Source of the DNA: an uncultured beta proteobacterium
Lineage (GTDB): Bacteria; Pseudomonadota; Gammaproteobacteria; Burkholderiales; Rhodocyclaceae
Assembly: GCA_903932755.1 (NCBI GenBank)
Contig: CAIZHL010000541.1
Location: 1-7,521, forward strand
Direction: 5' to 3'
DNA: 7,521 nucleotides
Shown here: in pieces, positions 1 through 5,793 of the stretch
Position numbering within the stretch: the stretch's first letter is position 1
How the letters are laid out: the number at the start of each line of letters is the position of its first letter
Position numbers and translations under genes: made by a program
Notes under the pieces: generated by a model
The model's input: only the letters and a program-made list of their open reading frames with translations
The model's database searches: none
Told to the model about the DNA's origin: nothing

Positions 1-444
1 CACCCGCTGCGAGCCGAGTAGCGATGAGTCGAGCCCTTCCGTGTACTCCACCACCGCATAGCTGTCGAATCCGTTTTCCCGCATCAAATCCACGGCCCGC
101 TGGTGAAATACGGCACGCGCCTCGCCCGCCCCGCCGGTATAGACCCGCTTCATCTTCAATGAAAGGTGGTAATAGCGATCAGGAAAACTGGCCTGCTCGA
201 TCTCCCAGTTGGGCGCGAGCGGATCGAGAATCAACCAGGCTGCGCCGACGTACAAGCCCCACCCCACGAGGCTCTCCAGCGGGATCTGCACTGATTTGGA
301 AATGTAGAGTGCTTTGTCCGGAATGAGGAAGTTGATCCCGGATGAATTGCCATTCTGGCTCGTCGAGCTTAACGAACTGCAACCCGCCAGCCAAAGAGCC
401 ACTGACACAGCAAGCAAGAGTCGGCGCTGGCGGAACGGCCTCAT
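1..444 (-). CDS. Predicted lipoprotein encoded directly after flgL (partial, runs off left edge)
   Basis: An ATG at 444-442 opens a frame with no stop through position 1: 148 visible residues, C-terminus missing. The N-terminus is a clear lipoprotein signal: basic n-region (MRPFRQRR), hydrophobic core, and lipobox L19-A-G-C22. Ser at +2 predicts outer-membrane sorting by the usual Lol rule. A Ser/Asn-rich linker (about 23-36) follows, then a hydrophobic, Trp/Gly-containing stretch (about 58-77), then a mixed alpha/beta region with a helix ending in RENGFDSY and a strand (AVVEYTEG). I do not recognise a named family. The start overlaps the flgL stop as ATGA and no Shine-Dalgarno is visible, so translation is probably coupled to flgL and the gene belongs to the flgK-flgL transcript. 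A role in or near the flagellum or envelope is inferred from context only. The start and lipoprotein nature are well supported; function is unknown. Confidence 0.85.
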   Translation of the reverse strand, partial: MRPFRQRRLLLAVSVALWLAGCSSLSSTSQNGNSSGINFLIPDKALYISKSVQIPLESLVGWGLYVGAAWLILDPLAPNWEIEQASFPDRYYHLSLKMKRVYTGGAGEARAVFHQRAVDLMRENGFDSYAVVEYTEGLDSSLLGSQRV

Positions 445-1757
445 AGGTAGTTGAACAGCGAAAGCTGGGAGATATTCACGAATGACCGCTGCGCCGCTTC
501 CAGATCAGTCTGCTTGCGCGTCAGATCGGCGATTGCCTTGGCATAGTCGAGGTCCTGCAGCTGGGACAGGGTCTGCTGATACTGCAGGCTGAGGTCCTCG
601 TTCAGGTTGCCCAAAGACTCGTTCTCGTTCATGCGCGCACCGACCTGGGCGCGGACACGCAGGATGTTGTCGGTCGAATGATCGAGGTTGACCAGCGCAA
701 AGCCGATTTCACTGCTTAGTTTGGCATTGGCGGCAGGTGTACCTGCAGGCGCTTCGAGGGCACCGATCAAATTGGCCAACGTGGCGAAAATGCTCTGCGA
801 AGAGCTCGGCACGATGCTGAAGCTATCGTTACTCGCTGGAGCACCGGATATCAATACGCTGCCACCCAGGTCGAAAGCCGGCTCCAGACCCTGACTCTTG
901 AGCATGATCGGCTGACCGCTTTGATACGCGCGCTGGCCGCTGCCTGCCGTTGGCGGCAGCACGGGCGCCAGGCCCGTCAGCATTGAGTTGCCGCTGGCCG
1001 TGTCGACAATATCGTAGTAAGTCACTGGCGGCGCGGCCGCCGTGTCGATGCTGAAATTGATGCTGAAACTCTTTTCCGGCCAGGCATTCCACTTGGCCGG
1101 ATCGGAAATGACTCCGGAATCGACAATCCCTGTGCCGGCGTTGCCCGCGCCATAGCCGGTAGCGAAATATCCGTTGCCGTTGCGAATTCGCTTGAATACG
1201 TCATTGCCCGAGTCGCTGACTTCAAGAAATCGGGACGGCGAAACCTGGAGCTTGCGCTGTCCGTCATCACCCACATAGTCGATTTCATTGCCGGACAGGA
1301 TGCTCTCGACCGTACCGCCAAACGGCGTGGCTGCGCTGCTGAAACCGGCAAATACATGGTTGCCCGTACCGTCGGTAGCGTTGGCGATTCCGAGCATTTC
1401 GTCGAATCGGGCGCGCAGTTCGGTGGCAATGGCCCCGCGGGCCGCTGTCGAAAGGCTGGCATTTCCGCCTTGTACCGCCAGTTCGCGCACCCGCGCCAAA
1501 ATGTCGCTGGCGCTGCCCAGATGCACCTCTTCGAGCCCCATGGCGGAGTTCGCGTAATTCTGGTTCTGCTTGAACTGGGCGGCGACATCACTCGCCTGCG
1601 TCACCTCCAGTGCCCTCGCCGCTGCCAGCGGGTCGTCGCTCGGCGTCAGTATCCTCCGTCCCGAGGCAACCTGCTGCTGCAGATGAAGGAGTGAAGCCGT
1701 TTGCCGGTTGATGCTGGCGACGCCGGCATCGAAGATCATTCCGCTACTTATACGCAT
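441..1757 (-). CDS. flgL: Flagellar hook-filament junction protein FlgL (HAP3)
   Basis: FlgL forms the second junction zone between hook and filament, assembling distal to FlgK after export through the flagellar type III system. The 438-residue product has the conserved flagellin-like N-terminal helices (MRISSGMIFD, then a helix with SGRRILTPSDDPLAAARAL at about 32-50 and a coiled region to about 140). It also has the matching C-terminal helical domain (about 320-438) ending in SLFNYL, typical of FlgL. It is longer than the enterobacterial protein (about 317 residues). The extra length lies in the surface-exposed middle domain (about 145-320), rich in Gly, Ser and Thr. The start is fixed by homology and by AAGGAG (1769-1764) six bases upstream. 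It begins 26 bp after the flgK stop and overlaps the downstream lipoprotein gene by 4 nt, so the three probably form one operon. Confidence 0.95.
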   Translation of the reverse strand: MRISSGMIFDAGVASINRQTASLLHLQQQVASGRRILTPSDDPLAAARALEVTQASDVAAQFKQNQNYANSAMGLEEVHLGSASDILARVRELAVQGGNASLSTAARGAIATELRARFDEMLGIANATDGTGNHVFAGFSSAATPFGGTVESILSGNEIDYVGDDGQRKLQVSPSRFLEVSDSGNDVFKRIRNGNGYFATGYGAGNAGTGIVDSGVISDPAKWNAWPEKSFSINFSIDTAAAPPVTYYDIVDTASGNSMLTGLAPVLPPTAGSGQRAYQSGQPIMLKSQGLEPAFDLGGSVLISGAPASNDSFSIVPSSSQSIFATLANLIGALEAPAGTPAANAKLSSEIGFALVNLDHSTDNILRVRAQVGARMNENESLGNLNEDLSLQYQQTLSQLQDLDYAKAIADLTRKQTDLEAAQRSFVNISQLSLFNYL

Positions 1758-1783
1758 GGGGTTCTCCTTCCATCAATCGCTGA

Positions 1784-4777
1784 TCAGCGGCCGAGCGCAA
1801 GAATTTCATCAAGCACCTTGCTGGCTATCTGCAACACCTTGGCCGATGCCTGATATGCCTGCTGGTAGCGCAGCAGGTTGGCCGCCTCTTCGTCCAGATT
1901 GACACCGGAAAGTGACTGCAGGGCCTGTGTCGCGTGATCAGCCAGGCCTTGCTGGGCGGTGCCAATCGCATCCACTTCGTTGGCCTTGCTGCCGATCGCG
2001 CTGACGATCTGTGTATACGCCGACTGATAGGATGCTGTGGGCCCAGAAGTTCCGCTGCCAATCATGGTGGTGCGCGTCTGCAAGGCTCCCAGCAGCGCGG
2101 CATTTCGATTGTCGGCAACGCCGCCGGCATTGGCCTCGATGGTGAAGCTGTCGCCTGCCGCCGGATTGCCCGAAATCTTAGCCGCCCAGCCGTTGTAGGT
2201 GATATTGGAGCCGGTGGCGTAGGCAACGCCAGTGGCCAGCGTTGTCGCCGTGGTGGCGTCCCGTACGTCGAAAGTGGATGCGCTGGTAAAGGTCAGTGTC
2301 ACCTTGTGCTGCAAATTTGCACTGGGTGGCGGTGGCGCATTTACGGTTCCCCCGCTGATGCTGGCCGTACCGGTATTGGCAAGCGCCGCTGACGTGCGAA
2401 TCGGCGCGGCAGCGGCGATCTGGCGTGCATCCGAAAACGCAACGGCAATGTTCCCGGCGCCACTGCGCGTGGGTTGAATCAGTATGCTGTCATTGATCGC
2501 CGGCGCTCCGGCCCCCGTCCATGTCCCCACCGTGATCGTCATGCCATCGACCGTCTGCGGCAAGGTCGCAAAGCTCTGTATCTGATTATCGGAGAGGCGT
2601 GTGAGCTGGTATGGACTTGCGCCGCCGACAAAGGTAAGCCGGTAGTCGCTGCTGGTGAGTCGATCGATGGTCGTGGCATCGATGCTTACCGCCGGCACTC
2701 CGGTTCCGGCGATGGAGTTCGGTGCGGCACCGACAATACCAAGCCTGGTGCCTGCCGTGGTAATGCCCGCCAGGTCGGATCTCGAGTCGCCAGCGGTGAT
2801 ATTGATCGCCGCAGAACCCGGGCCGGTGGTAGTCCTGGCAACCGTGAAGCCGCCGGAAGTCGCCGAAACGACATAACCGGCGCCAAGCGCCGTTCCGATC
2901 GCCGATGCCATGGCGGTGTAACTTGCATAGTTGGCATTCAGCAAGACGGCCTGGCCGTCAATCGTCAGGTTGGCATTGGTGGTGGCGATGACTCCATTGC
3001 CGGTGGTGCCTGCATCGCTCACGAAGCCTGCATCGATCGCCGCCTGATTCGAAGCGGTGATCGAGACAGCGCTCGGGCTGCCGACGTTGGCAAGCGTTAT
3101 TACGCCGAGATTGTTGGTGGCTGTTATGGTGCTTGTCGTGTTGCCGCTGGCTGCAAGCTGGGCTGTAATCGCCGCCGCCACCGCATCCTGATCGGCATAG
3201 ATGCCATTCAGGGTGATGCTCGCCGCATCAACTCCGTTGCCAACGGTAAAAGTCGCAGTGGCGGGGGTCGCAGGAGAGCCATTGGATGCGGTCGAAACGC
3301 CGAAGTTGTGCGTGGCGAGCGCCGCATTGGCATCCACGGCGGACAGCGTAACGGCATTGCCGGCGCCTGTATTTCCGGTGTTGGTAATGGTGATATTGCC
3401 ACCCGCGTAGGCGACCGTGACGGCACCATTGCCGGCAGTCGAGCGGATCTGGTTCTGGATTTCTGCCGCCAGGCCGGCACCTGACCCGTAGTCCGCAACC
3501 AGCGTGATGCCAACCGGAGTCGCGCTGCCGGCAAAATTGACGTCGAACTGCGCCAGGCCCGTGCCGGAGTAGTCGAAGGCGGACATGCCGCCGCCACCGA
3601 TCACGACACTCGCATCGACCTGTGGCGACACGGTCGAGAAATCGAGCACGCCGGTGGTGGTCGAGGCATTCATGCCATCGACGGCGGGGCCTGCAGGAAT
3701 GCCGAAGAGCAGCGTGCTGGAAGTGGCCGTGACGCTGCCCGCGGTGCCTGTGCCGACATTGAGGCTGCTGGAACGCACGGTCGGAGCGGAAATGCTGAAC
3801 AGGTTCTGCCCCAGAGCACCGGTCAAGTCCTGCCCGAGCCGATGCTGGTCGTTGAAGTTCTGCGCCAGGGTCAACGCAACGCGGCCGAGGGCGTTTTGCG
3901 CACCGTCCAGCGTCTGGCTGCGGAAGCTGAGCAGGCCGCCTAGGCTGCCACCGGTAATCTGCGATTCGGGCATTGTCAGCACCGTAGCGCCAACGCCGAC
4001 TATTGCAACATTGGTTCGCTCGGGATCATCGGCTGCCTGCACCGCCTTCAACTGATAGGACTGATTGCCCACCACCAGGGGCTGCCCGTTGCCGATGAAA
4101 ACGTTGAAGCTGCCATCCCCCTGTACGATCGTGCTGACCCGCACCAGCAGGTTGAGATCCTTCAGCATCTGGTCGCGCTGATCGAGCAGATCATTGGGCG
4201 GCTGTTCGGCGCCGCGCGCCTGGGCCAGGATGATGCGCTGGTTGATGTCGGCCAGTTGGGAACTATAGGTGTTGATCTGGGTGACCTGGCCGGCAATCTG
4301 CTGGTTGGTGCCATCGCGTATTTCCGTCATGCGCTGATCGAGCGCATGAAACCTTGCTGCCAGGGCCTGTGCCGTAGAGAGCATGGACTGACGACCGGGG
4401 ATCGAGGCCGGGTTGGCGGCAACATCCTGCACGCCCTTGAAGAAGGCGGCAAGCGCGGGGGAAAGTCCGGCACTGGTGTCAGCCAGAAGATCGTCGATCT
4501 GGCTGATCTGCGCCCGATAGGCGTCCATCTCCGCCGCTCCGGCCTCCGCACTCAGAACCTGGCGACCGAGAAACTGGTCATAGACCCGCCTGACGGTCTG
4601 CACGTGGGTTCCCTGCCCGAGGAAACCAGCGCCGCTGAAGGTGGATGTGTTCGTCCCCTGAACGATCTCCTGACGGTTGTAACCGGCAGTCGAGGCATTG
4701 GCAATATTGTGGCTGGTCGTCAGCATTCCTGCCTGTGCGGCATTAAGTCCGGTGATGCCAATACTGAAAACGCTCAT
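1784..4777 (-). CDS. flgK: Flagellar hook-associated protein FlgK (HAP1), enlarged
   Basis: FlgK is the first hook-filament junction protein, placed on the hook tip before FlgL. The N-terminus (MSVFSIGITGLNAAQAGMLTTS..NIANASTAGYNRQ) is the flagellar rod/hook N-domain. Residues about 80-340 are the helical FlgK domain, and the C-terminus (NLDEEAANLLRYQQAYQASAKVL) is the rod/hook C-domain. At 997 residues it is far larger than the enterobacterial protein (about 550). Residues about 345-885 form a Gly/Ala/Thr/Ser-rich insertion containing three repeat units (409-493, 507-590, 602-676), then two beta-rich modules seen in other proteobacterial FlgK (about 710-795 and 825-885). The frame is open further upstream to 4888, but I chose ATG 4777 because the conserved N-terminus starts there and GGAG (4786-4783) lies five bases upstream. 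The gene is followed 26 bp later by flgL and has its own upstream promoter region, separating it from flgJ. Confidence 0.95.
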   Translation of the reverse strand: MSVFSIGITGLNAAQAGMLTTSHNIANASTAGYNRQEIVQGTNTSTFSGAGFLGQGTHVQTVRRVYDQFLGRQVLSAEAGAAEMDAYRAQISQIDDLLADTSAGLSPALAAFFKGVQDVAANPASIPGRQSMLSTAQALAARFHALDQRMTEIRDGTNQQIAGQVTQINTYSSQLADINQRIILAQARGAEQPPNDLLDQRDQMLKDLNLLVRVSTIVQGDGSFNVFIGNGQPLVVGNQSYQLKAVQAADDPERTNVAIVGVGATVLTMPESQITGGSLGGLLSFRSQTLDGAQNALGRVALTLAQNFNDQHRLGQDLTGALGQNLFSISAPTVRSSSLNVGTGTAGSVTATSSTLLFGIPAGPAVDGMNASTTTGVLDFSTVSPQVDASVVIGGGGMSAFDYSGTGLAQFDVNFAGSATPVGITLVADYGSGAGLAAEIQNQIRSTAGNGAVTVAYAGGNITITNTGNTGAGNAVTLSAVDANAALATHNFGVSTASNGSPATPATATFTVGNGVDAASITLNGIYADQDAVAAAITAQLAASGNTTSTITATNNLGVITLANVGSPSAVSITASNQAAIDAGFVSDAGTTGNGVIATTNANLTIDGQAVLLNANYASYTAMASAIGTALGAGYVVSATSGGFTVARTTTGPGSAAINITAGDSRSDLAGITTAGTRLGIVGAAPNSIAGTGVPAVSIDATTIDRLTSSDYRLTFVGGASPYQLTRLSDNQIQSFATLPQTVDGMTITVGTWTGAGAPAINDSILIQPTRSGAGNIAVAFSDARQIAAAAPIRTSAALANTGTASISGGTVNAPPPPSANLQHKVTLTFTSASTFDVRDATTATTLATGVAYATGSNITYNGWAAKISGNPAAGDSFTIEANAGGVADNRNAALLGALQTRTTMIGSGTSGPTASYQSAYTQIVSAIGSKANEVDAIGTAQQGLADHATQALQSLSGVNLDEEAANLLRYQQAYQASAKVLQIASKVLDEILALGR
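2750..3553 (-). repeat. Three tandem IN-motif-like repeats within FlgK
   Basis: Residues 409-493, 507-590 and 602-676 of FlgK (3553-3299, 3259-3008 and 2974-2750) share one pattern. Each has a beta-strand opening (AQFDVNF, ATFTVGN, ANLTIDG), a second strand (GITLVADY, ASITLNGIY, AVLLNANY), then a helix with Ala/Ile spacing (AAEIQNQI, AAAITAQL, ASAIGTAL). Two further strands follow (NITITNTG, GVITLANVG, GFTVARTT), and each unit ends in an Ala/Gly-rich turn. This resembles the flagellin hook 'IN' motif known from FliC and FliD. The units are divergent in sequence, so the duplication is old or the domains were recruited separately. The assignment is by eye. Confidence 0.6.
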
Positions 4778-4802
4778 GATCACTCCGCGATGAAACTGAA
4801 TA

Positions 4803-4819
4803 ACGGCAAAATTTGCCGT
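4803..4819. repeat. Inverted repeat in the flgK leader
   Basis: ACGGCAAA-A-TTTGCCGT is a perfect 8-bp inverted repeat with a one-base centre. Relative to the predicted sigma-54 start for flgK (about 4833) it lies at about +15 to +31, between the start site and the flgK Shine-Dalgarno (4786-4783). In RNA it could fold as a 6-bp stem with a 5-base loop. It could be an mRNA hairpin or a DNA operator. The GCCGTTAT at its flgK-proximal end also resembles a sigma-28 -10 element. Confidence 0.5.
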
Positions 4820-4843
4820 GAGTTGAGGACTCAGTCCCGGTGC

Positions 4844-4860
4844 AGCAATGGCCGTGCCAG
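4844..4860 (-). promoter_or_regulatory. Sigma-54 promoter for flgK-flgL-lipoprotein
   Basis: Read on the minus strand from 4860, the sequence is CTGGCACGGCCATTGCT, which matches the sigma-54 (RpoN) consensus YTGGCACG-N4-TTGCW at every defined position. The GG (4858-4857) and GC (4846-4845) dinucleotides have the required 10-base spacing. The expected transcript start is near 4833, giving a leader of about 56 nt before flgK. RpoN-dependent late flagellar genes are established in Pseudomonas, Vibrio and Campylobacter. Here the assignment rests on sequence match and position. Confidence 0.85.
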
Positions 4861-4883
4861 AACGCCTGATTGCACAAGGGCAA

Positions 4884-4902
4884 GCCACTGAATTTCAGCG
4901 GC
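4884..4902. promoter_or_regulatory. 19-bp near-perfect palindrome, possible activator site
   Basis: GCCACTGAATTTCAGCGGC is symmetric about the T at 4893, with eight of nine base pairs matching (4887/4899 is the mismatch). It lies about 51-69 bp upstream of the predicted flgK start and about 111-129 bp upstream of the predicted EF-hand gene start. Sigma-54 activators bind upstream palindromes in this distance range, so it is a candidate enhancer site. The activator is unknown. Confidence 0.4.
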
Positions 4903-4929
4903 GCCTCAGGCGCACGCACTGCTGCGTGC
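4901..4929. promoter_or_regulatory. Two abutting palindromes, possible shared enhancer
   Basis: GCGCCT-C-AGGCGC (4901-4913) is a perfect 6-bp inverted repeat. It overlaps by two bases GCACGCA-CTGC-TGCGTGC (4912-4929), a perfect 7-bp inverted repeat with a 4-base centre. Neither is followed by a T-run on either strand, so a terminator is unlikely, and no gene ends here. They lie about 84-112 bp upstream of the predicted EF-hand gene start and about 68-96 bp upstream of the flgK start. A binding site for a sigma-54 activator acting on both promoters is an inference. Confidence 0.4.
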
Positions 4930-4985
4930 TGCATCGGGTGCAAGAACAAACAACCCGCGCACCTCATACCGCCAGCTTCAAACTT

Positions 4986-5002
4986 CTGGCTTGGGTCTTG
5001 CT
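4986..5002 (+). promoter_or_regulatory. Sigma-54 promoter for the EF-hand gene
   Basis: CTGGCTTGGGTCTTGCT has the -24 CTGGC and the -12 TTGCT of sigma-54 promoters, with exact GG-N10-GC spacing (GG 4988-4989, GC 5000-5001). It departs from the consensus only at the two weaker positions after TGGC. The predicted start is near 5013, leaving a 45-nt leader before the ATG at 5058. A 7-bp inverted repeat (CTTCAAA 4976-4982, TTTGAAG 5002-5008) flanks the element. I saw no convincing sigma-70 promoter: the TTGAAG/TATGAG pair here has only a 14-base spacer. Confidence 0.7.
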
Positions 5003-5014
5003 TTGAAGTACACC

Positions 5015-5033
5015 GCAGCCTGTATGAGGCTGC
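5015..5033 (+). promoter_or_regulatory. Stem-loop at the 5' end of the EF-hand transcript
   Basis: GCAGCCT-GTATG-AGGCTGC forms a perfect 7-bp stem with a 5-base loop, placed at about +3 to +21 of the transcript predicted from the sigma-54 promoter. It ends 13 bases before the AAGGAG ribosome-binding site (5047-5052 or so). A 5' hairpin of this kind could stabilise the mRNA or bind a regulator; neither is shown by sequence alone. Confidence 0.5.
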
Positions 5034-5057
5034 ACAGCTACAAACAAGGAGACAGAC

Positions 5058-5657
5058 ATGATTGGCATTGGTGCAATTATTGGCATTGCAGCATCGGTAT
5101 TCCAGGCGGTCCAGGCCGCCAACCGCCCTGACCCGGCAACGCAGAAGGCAGACCAGTTGTTTTCGCAGCTTGATGCTGCAGGAAAAGGTGTCATTGAAAG
5201 CGCCGACCTGCAGTCCGCCTTTGACAGGATCGCTGCGAAGGCAAGCGCCAAAGCTGACCAGCTCTTTACAAAGCTTGATGCCAATAGCGACGGATCCGTA
5301 ACGAAGGAAGAATTTTCTGGCTCGATAAATCGACTTGCCGAACAACTGGATCAGCATTACATGCGTCTGCGCATGTATGGCGAACAGTCCGGCAAGAGCT
5401 TCTCTCAGGATGAACTGACCGGTTTGGCATCGCACATCTCGAATAACTTCAACACCGCTGACAGCGACGGTGACGGCAGAATCAGCATCAGGGAAGCAGC
5501 CAACTTCGGGAAGTTGAATGCAACGGCTTCCATATCAGCCGCCCCTTCAGAAAGCCAGAATGTCGAGCTGATGCTGCAGGTGCTGCGGTTGATGCAGGTC
5601 TACGGCACGAATCAAAACGCCGCCAACGGCAGCACTGGCAATACTCCGAAGGCCTAG
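5058..5657 (+). CDS. EF-hand calcium-binding protein within the flagellar cluster
   Basis: A 199-residue protein with two canonical EF-hand loops: 74-85 (D74, N76, D78, G79, S80, E85) and 135-146 (D135, D137, D139, G140, R141, E146). Two degenerate loops lie at about 39-50 and 108-119, suggesting an ancestral four-EF-hand plan. The segments KADQLFSQLDA (30-40) and KADQLFTKLDA (65-75) are near-identical 35 residues apart, a clear internal duplication. Residues 1-20 are hydrophobic, with glycines (MIGIGAIIGIAASVFQAVQA) but no N-terminal charge, so this is not a typical Sec signal peptide. The C-terminus is Asn/Gly/Ser-rich. The start is supported by AAGGAG six bases upstream. It is the only plus-strand gene here, divergent from flgK and convergent with flgJ, behind its own sigma-54-type promoter. 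Calcium binding is strongly predicted; a motility role and its cellular location are inference. Confidence 0.9.
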   Translation: MIGIGAIIGIAASVFQAVQAANRPDPATQKADQLFSQLDAAGKGVIESADLQSAFDRIAAKASAKADQLFTKLDANSDGSVTKEEFSGSINRLAEQLDQHYMRLRMYGEQSGKSFSQDELTGLASHISNNFNTADSDGDGRISIREAANFGKLNATASISAAPSESQNVELMLQVLRLMQVYGTNQNAANGSTGNTPKA

Positions 5658-5665
5658 TTTGTGAG

Positions 5666-5689
5666 CTTGCTGCGGGGCCCCGCAGTGAG
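5666..5689. terminator. GC-rich hairpin between convergent genes
   Basis: CTGCGGGGCCCCGCAG (5670-5685) is a perfect 16-bp palindrome, extendable to 5666-5689 with two G-U pairs. It starts 8 bases after the EF-hand stop codon and lies in the convergent gap with flgJ. The symmetric stem could stop or protect transcripts from both sides. No U-tract follows on either strand, so it is not a standard intrinsic terminator. The rest of the gap (5690-5793) shows only the small hairpin near flgJ. Confidence 0.4.
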
Positions 5690-5769
5690 GCTCGCGCAGT
5701 CATGCCCCGCGCAGCCACATCCTGATTGAATCCGCCGTATCACCAGTGCCGAGTTTTCGGATTGGTCGC

Positions 5770-5784
5770 GCCTCTCAATGAGGC
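5770..5784 (-). terminator. Small hairpin after flgJ
   Basis: GCCTC-TCAAT-GAGGC (plus-strand reading) gives a 5-bp stem with a 5-base loop, about 10 nt beyond the flgJ stop on the minus strand. It lacks a following U-run, so any role as terminator or 3' end stabiliser of the flgI-flgJ transcript is tentative. Confidence 0.25.
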
Positions 5785-5793
5785 TCTGGCAAA

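Noticed and set aside
179..394. Minus-strand 71-codon frame inside the lipoprotein region
   Set aside because: It is in a different frame from the lipoprotein, which has a signal peptide, lipobox and coupled start. The 71-codon frame has none of these.
2474..3484. Long plus-strand open frame of 336 codons antisense to the FlgK repeat region
   Set aside because: It lies wholly inside well-supported flgK, has a low-complexity Arg/Gly/Cys-rich product and no ribosome-binding site. It is explained by high-GC codon bias and repeated Gly/Ala/Thr codons on the other strand.
4778..4888. 37-residue N-terminal extension of FlgK from ATG 4888
   Set aside because: The conserved FlgK N-terminus and a good Shine-Dalgarno fix the start at 4777, and the extension would overlie the sigma-54 promoter.
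4256..4891. Plus-strand 211-codon frame opposite the FlgK N-terminal half
   Set aside because: Antisense shadow of a strongly conserved gene, with no domain I recognise.
4901..4929. Intrinsic terminator between flgK and the EF-hand gene
   Set aside because: Both genes point away from this site, so no transcript ends here, and no T-run follows the hairpins on either strand.
5058..5117. Sec signal peptide on the EF-hand protein
   Set aside because: The N-terminus is hydrophobic but lacks a basic n-region and a clear cleavage site. A membrane anchor or a non-Sec export signal cannot be told apart from sequence.
4743..5435. Minus-strand 230-codon frame spanning the intergenic region and antisense to the EF-hand gene
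   Set aside because: Cys-rich composition, crosses the promoter region, overlaps the flgK start in another frame, and is opposite a clear EF-hand gene.
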